DNA from: DAIDJM01 sp964250215
GTDB lineage: Bacteria > Pseudomonadota > Alphaproteobacteria > Acetobacterales > Acetobacteraceae
Reading direction: 5' to 3'
Assembly: GCA_964250215.1 (NCBI GenBank)
Contig: CAXUEX010000018.1
Span: 1-29,210, forward strand
DNA: 29,210 bases
Below the pieces are notes generated by a model that was not told the DNA's origin, made no database searches, and saw nothing but the letters and a program-made list of their open reading frames with translations. Below, one piece after another: positions 22,259-29,210 of this stretch. The translations under genes and the position numbers were made by a program. Within the stretch, counting starts at the first letter, position 1; each line of letters opens with the position of its first letter.

Positions 22259-23743
22259 TCAAAAAGGATACCGCGCCGCCCCGTGTGTCAGCGTGGTGAG
22301 GCGGATCTCGGTAAAATCCTCGATCGAATAATGGCCCGACCTGCCCCAGCCGCTGTCCTTCACCCCGCCGTTGGGCAGCGAGGGCTCCGCCCCCATGGTC
22401 GATGCGTTGACGTGGACGATGCCCGTGTCGAACCTTTGCGCCAGGTCCAGACCTCTGGATTGGTCGCCGGTCATGATGCCGGCGCTCAGGCCGTAGGGGG
22501 TAGCCTGAGCCCGCGCCAGAGCGTCTTCGGCCGATGCGACGGCCTCCACCACCAGCAGGGGTCCGAACGTCTCGTGGCGCTGGTCGGACACCAGGGCGTC
22601 ATGCGGAACGCCAATGAGGATGGTGGGGGCAAAGACGCGGCCCGCACTGGTGCCGCCGGTCACAACGGTGCCGCCGCGGTCCACGGCGTCGCGCACCCCG
22701 GCCGCCGCGGCCGTCACCGCCCGGTCGTTGATCAGCGGGCCGATGATGGTCTCCGGCAGGCGCGGATCGCCGGATTTCAGGTCGCGGGTCCGGACTGCCA
22801 GCCTTTCGACGAACCGGTCGTGGATTGGCTGCTCGATCAGCACCTTGCGGGTGTTCATGCAAATTTGGCCCTGGTGGAAAAAGGCGCCGAACACCGTGGC
22901 GTTCACCGCCTCGTCCAAATTCGCGTCGTGCAGCACCAACAGCGGATTATAGCCGCCAAGCTCCATCACGCTGCGCTTGAGCGCCTGGCCCGCCCGCGCA
23001 CCGAGGACGCGGGCCGTGGTGTCCGAGCCGGTGAAGTTGATGCAGCGCACCGCCCGGCTGGCAAAGAACACGTCGGCGACAAGGGCGGCGTCGCCCGGGG
23101 CGTGGGTCACCACGTTCATCACGCCGGGCGGGAAACCGGCTTCGTCCACGATCTCGGCGTGCAGCAGGCCCGCCGAGATCGGCGCTTCCTCCGACGGTTT
23201 GATCACCACTGTGTTGCCGAACGCCATCGGCAGGATAGCCGTCCGCCAGGCCAGGTTGAAGGCCCCGTTCCAGGGCGTGAAGCCGGCCACCACGCCTAGC
23301 GGCTTGCGCGTGACCATGGCGAAGCGGCCGGGTTGATCGCTGCGCAGCACGTCGCCGCAGGGCAAATATCCCCAGTTCGCCGCCTGGCGCATGAGGTTGG
23401 AGGACCAACGGATCTGCAGCATTGAAAAGGCGCGGCTGGAGCCTGTTTCGACGGCCATGGTCCGGACGATGTCTTCCGTGCGCCGGTCGATGATGTCGGC
23501 CGCCCGCAGGAACAGACGCTGGCGTTCGCCGGGCGTCATGGCAGCCCAGGCCGGGAAGGCCGCGTGCGCGGCGGCGACCGCGGCCTCGGCCTCGACCCTC
23601 CCGCCGGCCGCCACCTCGGCCACAACCTCGTCGTTGTAGGGGTTGAATACCGGGAAGGTGCGGCCGCCAGCCGCCGACCACCGTCCATCGATGAAATGCG
23701 TTGTGCGCCGGACGGTCGATGGGTCGCTGGAGCTGTCGTTCAT
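22259..23743 (-). CDS. aldehyde dehydrogenase family protein (benzaldehyde/vanillin dehydrogenase-like)
   Basis: The 494-residue protein has all family residues: FTPWNGAFNL with Asn159, the VIKPSEEAP nucleotide-binding segment, FTGSD, VMELGGYNP with the general base Glu261, and HQGQICMNTRK with the nucleophile Cys295; it ends with NGGVKDSGWGRSG. It oxidises an aldehyde to the acid with NAD(P). Wording such as PWNGAFNLAWR and HVNASTMGAEPSLPNGG is like aromatic-aldehyde (vanillin/benzaldehyde) dehydrogenases. The ATG at 23743 has AAGGAC 6 bases upstream. It is the middle gene of receptor > dehydrogenase > amidohydrolase. It could also take the aldehyde made by the benzoylformate-decarboxylase-like enzyme at 3401. 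Confidence 0.95.
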   Translation of the reverse strand: MNDSSSDPSTVRRTTHFIDGRWSAAGGRTFPVFNPYNDEVVAEVAAGGRVEAEAAVAAAHAAFPAWAAMTPGERQRLFLRAADIIDRRTEDIVRTMAVETGSSRAFSMLQIRWSSNLMRQAANWGYLPCGDVLRSDQPGRFAMVTRKPLGVVAGFTPWNGAFNLAWRTAILPMAFGNTVVIKPSEEAPISAGLLHAEIVDEAGFPPGVMNVVTHAPGDAALVADVFFASRAVRCINFTGSDTTARVLGARAGQALKRSVMELGGYNPLLVLHDANLDEAVNATVFGAFFHQGQICMNTRKVLIEQPIHDRFVERLAVRTRDLKSGDPRLPETIIGPLINDRAVTAAAAGVRDAVDRGGTVVTGGTSAGRVFAPTILIGVPHDALVSDQRHETFGPLLVVEAVASAEDALARAQATPYGLSAGIMTGDQSRGLDLAQRFDTGIVHVNASTMGAEPSLPNGGVKDSGWGRSGHYSIEDFTEIRLTTLTHGAARYPF

Positions 23744-23888
23744 GGCTTGTCCTTACGGAGCGATTGCAGTGCGGCGGCGGCTGCGAAATGGCTGAACCCG
23801 CTGCGAGATTGCCTGTTCCCGCTTTTCGATCACCGAGGCGCCCCGGAAGGTTTTGACGGTCGCAATGATTCCAGCCGCGCCGGCAGCG

Positions 23889-26393
23889 TCAGAACTTCGT
23901 TGAAACGCGCAGGCCGAAGGTGCGAGGCGGCGACGTGACCGCCGCCAGGTAGTTGCCGGCCGTGAAGTTTGCCGTCTGCAGAAGATACCGTCTGTCTTCG
24001 ATGTTGCGAACAAAGACCGCGGCCGTCCAGCCGCCTCTCTCGGGTGTGACGGACAACTGCAAATTCGTTTCCCAAACCCCGCCCGCCTGCTCGGCCGGCT
24101 GATAGTCGAACCCAACAAAACGCTTGCCGAGATATTGGGAATCGATCAGCCCGGCGAATTTGTAGCCGCGGTAGGTATAGGATTGCGCGATGCCGAGATT
24201 GATGGTGAATTTCGGCGCGTTGAACGCGGGTTTCCCGGAGCAATTGACGTCAACCAGCCCGGCCTTTCCGGCGACGGACGAGAGGTTGCAACCGGTATAG
24301 GGCGGGAAACCCTGCAACGGCTCCTGATAGGCGAACTGATCGTATGCCGCCTCGAGATATTGCACGTTCGCGTTCAGCACGGTGCTGGGCGTCAGCCGGT
24401 AGCGGGTTTCCACTTCGGCGCCCTGGTTGGTGGAGCGGCCGACATTCTGCGTGAAATTATTGAGATTGCCAGCCAGATCGACGCCGAGATGGGCAACTTG
24501 CTGGTTGCGGTATTTCCACAGAAAGAGCTCGCCATTCAGTTCCAGGTCGCTGTCGAGGAAGCGATTCTTGCTGCCGATCGTGTACGCGTCGATGTATTCG
24601 GGGTCGTAGGTGGTGTAGCCCGAGGCCAGGTTGAATCCGCCGGTGCGGAAGCCGGTCTCGTAGCTGGCATAGAGCAGCGATTTTGGTCTGACATCGTATT
24701 CGATCGCGGCGCGGAACGTCGGCCGGTTCTCGGCCAGGGTCGATTGCGGAACGATGGTGTCGGATCGCGCGATGATTGCGCCCGTGAAGCCTTTTGGCCC
24801 GATCAACGGAAGTATCCGGCCGCTGGCGGAGGGCACCGGCAGGCCTGAACCGGCGGGCGTGCTGCTGAAACCCAGCAGCGGCGCTTCCGGGCATGAAGCA
24901 AACAGGCACACCACCGCCAACGACTCCGAGGAGCCGGCGAAGTTCTTGTTGTCGCTCGTGTAGCGTATGCCGCCGACCAGCCTTAGTTCGTCGGTGATGT
25001 GCGCGGTTATGCGGCCGAAGCCGGAATAGGAATCGAGCCGCTGGCTGTAATCCTGGTATGCCGCCAGCGTGTACTGGTCGACGAGGAACGTGCCCTTCTC
25101 ACGGTCGTGAAAATACAGCGCGCCGAACGAGTAGTCGAAGATGCCGATCCGGTCGCCGCGGAAGCGGAACTCGGTGCTGAACTGCTCATCGTGCTCGCGG
25201 GTTTGGGCAGGGGTGCCGAGATTGGAATAGCCGGAAGCAATCGTTGAGGGCCGCCAGCCGGCGATCAGCGTCGCGCGGCCGAGCGGCGTGTCGTAGTTTA
25301 TCTCGGTGTTTACCCCGTAGAGCTTGTTGTTGAGGAAGCCGCGCGGCAGGTTCGTTTCGAAGTGTCGCCCTGCCGGTTCGGCGAGCAGGCCCCGAAAATA
25401 CGCCTGGGATTGGGGATCGTAGGTGCCGATCTGGCTTGGCAGGCCGGGTGTGACCACGTAGCGGCCAAGCGCGGGATTGTAAGCGTAGCTGTCGTAGTAG
25501 TTGGCACCTATACCGGCACCGGAAAGATCGGCCCAGTCGCCGGAAATGCGGATGGAGAGGTCGTCGGTCGGTCGAGTGACGAATTGCAGCCGGGCGGCCT
25601 GCGTGTCCTGGTCGGAGGTGCCGTCGGACAGATAGCCATCATGGCCCACCGCCGTGCCCGAGATGCGCAGGGCGCTGCGGTCGCCTATCGGCTGGTTGTA
25701 GGCTCCTTCAACGTCGTAGGCGTTGTAATTGCCGTAGCTGGCGCTGAGGTAGCCGCCCTGATCGGTGGTGGACGGCTTTTCCGGTATGATGTTGATGGCG
25801 CCGCCGGTAGCGTTGCGGCCATACAGCGTGCCTTGCGGCCCCTTCAGAACCTCGACCCGTTCCAGATCGTACAATGGGCCGCCGGTGGCGAACGGCCGGC
25901 TTATATAGATGTTGTCCAGGTTGAAGGCTATTGCAGGATCGCTGAAGGGTTCCTGCACGAAATTGCCGACGCCGCGGATGAAGTAGTTGATCGCACCCGC
26001 GCCGCTGGCTGGCGCGACCAGGCCCGGAACGAGCCGGCTCAGTTGGGTGGAGTCTGTGATGCCGTTGGCGACGAGCTGGGCCTGCGAGACAGCATCAACC
26101 GAGACAGCCGCCTTTTGCAGGTTCTCCGATCGCCGCTGCGCGGTGACGACGATCTCTTGCAGCCCGGGCGCCGCCTGGCCCGGCTTTGCCGGAGGGGCAA
26201 CGTTCTGCGCCGGCCGCAACGGACCTGGTTGCGCCGCATCGGCCGGCGGCTGGGAAGAGGATGCGGACCCCGAAGGTGCGGGACCGGCGGCCGGATCGGC
26301 CCACGCCGCATGCGCCAGGCCGCATGCAAGCAGAACGAAGATCGACACCGACGAAGGCACGAAAGATCTAGACAAGTGGCCCCCCGAACGCAC
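23889..26393 (-). CDS. TonB-dependent outer-membrane receptor
   Basis: This ~834-residue receptor has a signal peptide (VSIFVLLACGLAHAAWA), an unusually Pro/Ala/Gln-rich linker (about 34-77), a TonB box-like LQEIVVTAQRR, the plug domain (YFIRGVGN, DLERVEVLKGPQGTLYGRNA, GGAINIIPEKP) and a 22-strand-type barrel with C-terminal Phe. Such receptors with IVVTAQRR boxes are abundant in sphingomonads and import large or scarce organic substrates. The outermost start is GTG at 26393, but it lies inside a hairpin; TTG at 26375 with a GGGGGG upstream, or GTG at 26360, are alternatives that still give a good signal peptide. It leads the operon with the aldehyde dehydrogenase (145-base gap) and amidohydrolase. 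Uptake of the cluster's substrate is the likely role. Confidence 0.93.
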   Translation of the reverse strand: MRSGGHLSRSFVPSSVSIFVLLACGLAHAAWADPAAGPAPSGSASSSQPPADAAQPGPLRPAQNVAPPAKPGQAAPGLQEIVVTAQRRSENLQKAAVSVDAVSQAQLVANGITDSTQLSRLVPGLVAPASGAGAINYFIRGVGNFVQEPFSDPAIAFNLDNIYISRPFATGGPLYDLERVEVLKGPQGTLYGRNATGGAINIIPEKPSTTDQGGYLSASYGNYNAYDVEGAYNQPIGDRSALRISGTAVGHDGYLSDGTSDQDTQAARLQFVTRPTDDLSIRISGDWADLSGAGIGANYYDSYAYNPALGRYVVTPGLPSQIGTYDPQSQAYFRGLLAEPAGRHFETNLPRGFLNNKLYGVNTEINYDTPLGRATLIAGWRPSTIASGYSNLGTPAQTREHDEQFSTEFRFRGDRIGIFDYSFGALYFHDREKGTFLVDQYTLAAYQDYSQRLDSYSGFGRITAHITDELRLVGGIRYTSDNKNFAGSSESLAVVCLFASCPEAPLLGFSSTPAGSGLPVPSASGRILPLIGPKGFTGAIIARSDTIVPQSTLAENRPTFRAAIEYDVRPKSLLYASYETGFRTGGFNLASGYTTYDPEYIDAYTIGSKNRFLDSDLELNGELFLWKYRNQQVAHLGVDLAGNLNNFTQNVGRSTNQGAEVETRYRLTPSTVLNANVQYLEAAYDQFAYQEPLQGFPPYTGCNLSSVAGKAGLVDVNCSGKPAFNAPKFTINLGIAQSYTYRGYKFAGLIDSQYLGKRFVGFDYQPAEQAGGVWETNLQLSVTPERGGWTAAVFVRNIEDRRYLLQTANFTAGNYLAAVTSPPRTFGLRVSTKF

Positions 26394-26414
26394 CCGTTAT
26401 TCGGGTGCTTTTTT
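26390..26414 (+). terminator. canonical intrinsic terminator on the plus strand
   Basis: A perfect 7-bp stem (GCACCCG 26390-26396, CGGGTGC 26402-26408) with loop TTATT is followed directly by six T (26409-26414). It reads as an intrinsic terminator for rightward transcription only. No plus-strand gene precedes it within 5 kb; the stretch to its left is the oppositely oriented receptor operon. On the receptor mRNA the same hairpin covers the outermost possible GTG start. Confidence 0.85.
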
Positions 26415-26939
26415 CGTCAACTTCGCAAACGAGCCGGCCGCCAAACCCTGGTTGGCCGAACGCCGACCTAAAGGCCCGATAGCAAGATGAGCATCAAACG
26501 ATGACCTGCCGCGCGTGACGGGATCGATGCGCAACCGCTAATCCGGGCTCCTGGATTTTGGCAGATAGTATTTCCAGGAAGGTGATAGCGAAGCATTATC
26601 GCCCAGAACGACCATTCTGCGGCGAATTGCGCATCCCATCGCAATCTCGTTTATAACCGGTGAAACCAGCGGCACGGCACTCGATCTGGCGACGTATCTT
26701 CTTGAGCAGGGACATGCGAATCAGTCGCGTCGTATCAATCGACCCGGTTTGGCGCCAGCAGCAGACCGAACAGAAACGCAATGCGATAGAGCTTGAGTAT
26801 CGCGAGGTTGCAAATCGTATCTAGCAAGCGGGTCCGAACGCCCCTTACAGGAGAGTGTCGCCTCGCAAACATGTTCAACCGGGCCATAACTGGGGCTTAA
26901 AGCTGTCTCGGCCACGATGGTGCGGTCCTCAGGAGAGCT
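26415..26939. other. intergenic region between the receptor operon and the FAD monooxygenase
   Basis: This 525-base stretch has lower GC and no convincing long gene. It should contain both divergent promoters. Visible items are TTATAACC near 26651, a palindrome AACATGTT at 26868-26875 and GCTTAAAGC at about 26895-26905, all within reach of the monooxygenase start. A 50-codon minus ORF (26887-26735) with a hydrophobic end is listed separately. I see no IS ends or tRNA. Confidence 0.45.
26735..26887 (-). CDS. possible small protein with a hydrophobic C-terminal segment
   Basis: A 50-residue ORF starts at the ATG at 26887-26885: MARLNMFARRHSPVRGVRTR, then LLDTICNLAILKLYRIAFLF and GLLLAPNRVD. 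It has a basic N-terminus and a hydrophobic stretch at about 28-44, the pattern of a single-pass membrane peptide. There is no ribosome site and no recognised family, and it lies in a promoter region. It may be a chance ORF or the remnant of a larger gene. Confidence 0.2.
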   Translation of the reverse strand: MARLNMFARRHSPVRGVRTRLLDTICNLAILKLYRIAFLFGLLLAPNRVD

Positions 26940-28574
26940 ATGCCGTTGCCGACCAACTTTGAAACCGACGTATTGATTGTAGGCGCGGGGCCAGTGGGGT
27001 TGGCGCTGGCAGTCGAACTTGGCATGCGCGGGTTTCGCGCGCTCGTGGTCGAGCGCAACGAGCGGGCAGGTTATGCACCGCGCGCGAAAACCACGAATGT
27101 CCGTACCCGAACACATTTCCGCCGCTGGGGTCTTGCCGGCAAGCTGGCCCAGGCGTCGCCATTAGGCGTGAACTACCCCTATGACGTGTTCTTCGTAACC
27201 AGGCTGGGTGGCTACAAGCTGGCGTGCATACGGAACGGCTTCAACGCTGCGCCCGTGCGCGAGCCGGCTTTCCCGGAACATGGCCAGTGGATTCCGCAAT
27301 ATAAGCTGGAGCGCGTCTTGCGCGAGCATGTTGCAGAGCTGTCCAGCGTGGAACTGCGCTTCAACATGGCATTCACCTCCGCAAAGCAGGATGAAGACGG
27401 CGTTGTCTCAAAACTTCATTGTGCCGACGGCACCCAGTACGAAGTCTCTTCGCGTTACCTCGTCGGCGCGGACGGTGCGCGCAGCTTGATACGGGATTTG
27501 ATCGGGGCGGCGATGACCGGGCAATATGGCCTGTCGCGCAATTACAACGTCGTATTTCGCGCCCCGGGGTTGGCTCAGGCGCATACGCACGGCGCCGGCG
27601 TCATGTATTGGCAAATCAACAGTGACGGCGCTAGCCTGATTGGCCCGATGGACGAGGGCGATATTTGGTTCTTCATGCCCACGGGTATGAAGGAGGGACA
27701 GACGCTAACCAGCGCGGAAGCCGCGGCGGCGATTTCCAAGGCGACGGGTATCGACCTGCCTTACGAAATACTCAGCGCGGATGAGTGGGTCGCAAGCCGC
27801 CTCATCGCCGACACCTACCGTAAAGGCCGCATGTTCCTTGCGGGCGATGCCTGCCACCTCCATCCACCTTTCGGCGGCTATGGCATGAACATGGGAATCG
27901 GTGACGCAGTCGATCTCGGCTGGAAACTTTCCGCCGTTCTGGGCGGCTGGGGCGGGGCTGCCCTGCTAGACAGTTACGAGATCGAAAGGCGTCCCGTGCA
28001 TATTCAGGTCATGGACGAAGCGGTTGCCAACCACGCGGTGCTTGGTGGGCAGCTCTGGCGCGAGGGCCTGGAGGATGCAACGCCGGAGGGCGAAGCCATA
28101 CGCGAAGAGGTGGGCCGGCGAATCGTCGAGGCAAAAACGCGTGAGTTCCGCACGCTCGCCACCGTGCTTGGCGCCTGCTACACCAATTCGCCAGTGATCA
28201 TCGACGACGGGACGGCGCCTAAGCCGCAAATGGGCCAGAATTACCAGCCGGACGCTCATCCTGGCTGCCTGGCACCGCACGCCTGGATGGAGGACGGAAG
28301 CTCGCTGTACGATCTGTTTGGTCGTGGGTTCGCGCTGGTCGTTGCGCAAGGTGCCGAGACGGGAGCGGCTCTCGCCGCGCAAGAGGCGGCAGCGTCAAAT
28401 ATCCCACTTCAGATCGTCACGCCGGACGGTGTGGACGTCCGTGAGCTCTTCGATGCGGCGCTCACCCTGGTGCGGCCCGATCAGCATGTAGCCTGGCGCG
28501 GCGAGTTGTGGGAACACGATATCCTCCGCCAAGTATCCGGCATGGCACCGGCCAGCGTCTCGGCAAGCTTGTGA
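26940..28574 (+). CDS. FAD-dependent aromatic monooxygenase (MhpA/PHBH-like)
   Basis: The 544-residue flavoprotein starts at the ATG at 26940 after AGGAG at 26931-26935. It has the FAD-binding Rossmann motif VLIVGAGPVGLALAVELG (GxGxxG at 15-20), YLVGADGARS (DG motif) and MFLAGDACHLHPPFGGYGMN followed by GIGDAVDLGWKL (GD motif and flavin site), plus a C-terminal thioredoxin-like extension as in MhpA- and phenol-hydroxylase-type enzymes. It uses NAD(P)H and O2 to hydroxylate a phenolic ring, or hydroxylates with decarboxylation. In this cluster it would prepare the catechol for the VOC dioxygenase. The dimeric barrel protein follows 27 bases downstream in the same transcript. Confidence 0.94.
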   Translation: MPLPTNFETDVLIVGAGPVGLALAVELGMRGFRALVVERNERAGYAPRAKTTNVRTRTHFRRWGLAGKLAQASPLGVNYPYDVFFVTRLGGYKLACIRNGFNAAPVREPAFPEHGQWIPQYKLERVLREHVAELSSVELRFNMAFTSAKQDEDGVVSKLHCADGTQYEVSSRYLVGADGARSLIRDLIGAAMTGQYGLSRNYNVVFRAPGLAQAHTHGAGVMYWQINSDGASLIGPMDEGDIWFFMPTGMKEGQTLTSAEAAAAISKATGIDLPYEILSADEWVASRLIADTYRKGRMFLAGDACHLHPPFGGYGMNMGIGDAVDLGWKLSAVLGGWGGAALLDSYEIERRPVHIQVMDEAVANHAVLGGQLWREGLEDATPEGEAIREEVGRRIVEAKTREFRTLATVLGACYTNSPVIIDDGTAPKPQMGQNYQPDAHPGCLAPHAWMEDGSSLYDLFGRGFALVVAQGAETGAALAAQEAAASNIPLQIVTPDGVDVRELFDAALTLVRPDQHVAWRGELWEHDILRQVSGMAPASVSASL

Positions 28575-28601
28575 CAGTCGTTTGAACCGAACGGTGACCG
28601 C

Positions 28602-28943
28602 ATGTGGGTGAGGTCGGCATATTGGGTCGGATCACCCAAGCCAGGCGAAGAGGGCACCTTTCAACGCATGATGGAGGAGGAGCTGGTTCCCGGCCTGCGC
28701 CGCCTGCCCGGCGTGGCCGCCGTCAACGCGCTCTGGCCCCGGCGGCGGGAGGACAATCCGCCAAACGTCGCTCTCCAGGTCGTCGTTGAGTTTGCCAGCA
28801 GGGACGATCTCGACCGAATGCTTGCGTCCGAGGAGCGCCGAGCACTGCGCCCGCGCGTGCTCAAAGCGCGCGCGCTATTCGACGGAACGCTCAGCCACAT
28901 CGATTTCGAGGCAGGCCCGAAGCCGGATCCAAGCGTCTCATGA
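28602..28943 (+). CDS. dimeric alpha/beta-barrel (EthD/Dabb-like) small protein
   Basis: The 113-residue protein has the length and pattern of ferredoxin-like dimeric alpha/beta-barrel proteins: a first strand VRSAYWVGSP, helix with EELVPGLRRLPGVAAVNALW, strand VALQVVVEFASRDDLDRMLA and helix SEERRALRPRVLKARALF. EthD-like members are found beside catabolic oxygenases and may act as accessory proteins, isomerases or decarboxylases; none is certain. The start is the ATG at 28602; no clear ribosome site, so coupling to the monooxygenase upstream is likely. It is the last gene before the right-hand composition break. Confidence 0.75.
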   Translation: MWVRSAYWVGSPKPGEEGTFQRMMEEELVPGLRRLPGVAAVNALWPRRREDNPPNVALQVVVEFASRDDLDRMLASEERRALRPRVLKARALFDGTLSHIDFEAGPKPDPSVS

Positions 28944-29153
28944 TGAGCGGATGCCGGTTTGTTATGATCGTGTCCCGAAGCGTGGTGTAGAAGCAATCGG
29001 CATCGGAACTGGGTTGAGTTCCGCGATCATAAGCCGCCTGAAATCACCGCAACGCCGACACGGAAGCGCCGCTTCCAAGGGCGAACACGGTATCTCCAGT
29101 CATGCGCAACGAGACACGGCATTAATTTTGTTACCGGAACAATATGGGCGTGC
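28944..29153. other. intergenic region at the right end of the accessory segment
   Basis: No gene is supported here. The sequence becomes AT-richer toward 29120-29150 (GGCATTAATTTTG, then a 5-5-5 palindrome TTGTT-ACCGG-AACAA at 29128-29142). Very GC-rich coding sequence on the minus strand begins at 29154. This is the candidate right boundary of the accessory region. Confidence 0.4.
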
Positions 29154-29210
29154 TTAGGCGTGGGCCGGGTTCAGCGGTTTTTCGCGAGCGGGGTTGGTGG
29201 CGGCCAGGAT
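29154..29210 (-). CDS. 3' end of a GC-rich minus-strand gene (partial)
   Basis: The minus frame entering from the window edge reads ILAATNPAREKPLNPAHA and ends at TAA 29156-29154. Codons are GC-rich in third position, like the left flank and unlike the 200 bases just left of it. Eighteen residues are too few to name the protein. Confidence 0.45.
   Translation of the reverse strand: MLAATNPAREKPLNPAHA

Noticed and set aside
25362..26471. 369-codon plus-strand frame antisense to the TonB receptor, ending near the terminator
   Set aside because: Tempting because a plus-strand terminator lies inside it, but the translation is Gly/Val/Arg-rich without motifs and the receptor match is unambiguous. 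An untranslated antisense RNA remains possible.
29128..29142. Palindrome TTGTT-ACCGG-AACAA as an attachment site
   Set aside because: Too short, no matching copy at the left boundary near 2300-2340, and no integrase in the window.
28786..29157. 123-codon ORF overlapping the EthD-like gene and the right intergenic region
   Set aside because: Its first half is an out-of-frame reading of the EthD-like gene and the rest has no protein-like character.
1..29210. CRISPR array, tRNA, rRNA or insertion sequence
   Set aside because: No regularly spaced repeats, no GTTCGANTC-type T-loop with a fitting acceptor, and no transposase or terminal inverted repeat pair was seen on reading both strands.

Overview
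The window looks like a stretch of an alphaproteobacterial chromosome with an accessory region occupying most of it. Acetobacteraceae or Sphingomonadales are my best guesses, based on gene content, GC-saturated third codon positions in the flanks, a GTCGGC-GAA-GCCGAC type intergenic palindrome, a TonB-dependent receptor and a type ISP methylase relic. This is inference, because no rRNA or other marker gene is present. Positions 1-2300 are very GC-rich. They hold the 5' end of a minus-strand gene, two small secreted proteins, and a decayed type ISP restriction-modification locus (a C-terminal fragment plus a downstream small gene broken by an in-frame TGA). Composition changes at about 2300-2340 and again at about 29150, where the 3' end of another GC-rich minus-strand gene appears. 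The 27 kb between looks like an island or a patchwork of acquired metabolic genes. I see no integrase, transposase or tRNA.

Segment A (2516-6652, plus strand) carries a chloroperoxidase-type alpha/beta hydrolase, a benzoylformate-decarboxylase-like ThDP enzyme, the quinone reductase WrbA, and a metallo-beta-lactamase-fold protein with an N-terminal rubredoxin-like zinc knuckle. A short dapA-like N-terminal remnant sits between the last two.

Segment B (6678-15300) is a dense set of short-chain dehydrogenases, carboxymuconolactone-decarboxylase-like proteins, a SnoaL-like protein, a small membrane protein and regulators. It shows clear decay: a frameshifted SnoaL gene, an SDR scrap, a frameshifted CMD gene, and a partial duplication of a divergent SDR/LysR module. 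In that duplication one copy keeps the SDR and the other keeps the LysR. A XRE/MmyB-type regulator is divergent from a three-SDR operon, with a perfect inverted repeat between them.

Segment C (15528-28943) reads as an aromatic (probably meta-cleavage) catabolic cluster. It has a LysR regulator, a fumarylacetoacetate-hydrolase-fold protein, a VOC extradiol-type dioxygenase, an NmrA-like SDR, two alpha/beta hydrolases, an ACMSD-type amidohydrolase, an aldehyde dehydrogenase, a TonB-dependent receptor, an MhpA-like FAD hydroxylase and a small dimeric alpha/beta-barrel protein. The likely flow is import by the receptor, ring hydroxylation by the flavoprotein, extradiol cleavage by the VOC enzyme, then hydrolysis, oxidation and decarboxylation of the ring-fission product. 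The substrate cannot be read from sequence. A canonical plus-strand intrinsic terminator overlaps the 5' end of the receptor gene, which is the oddest regulatory feature here.
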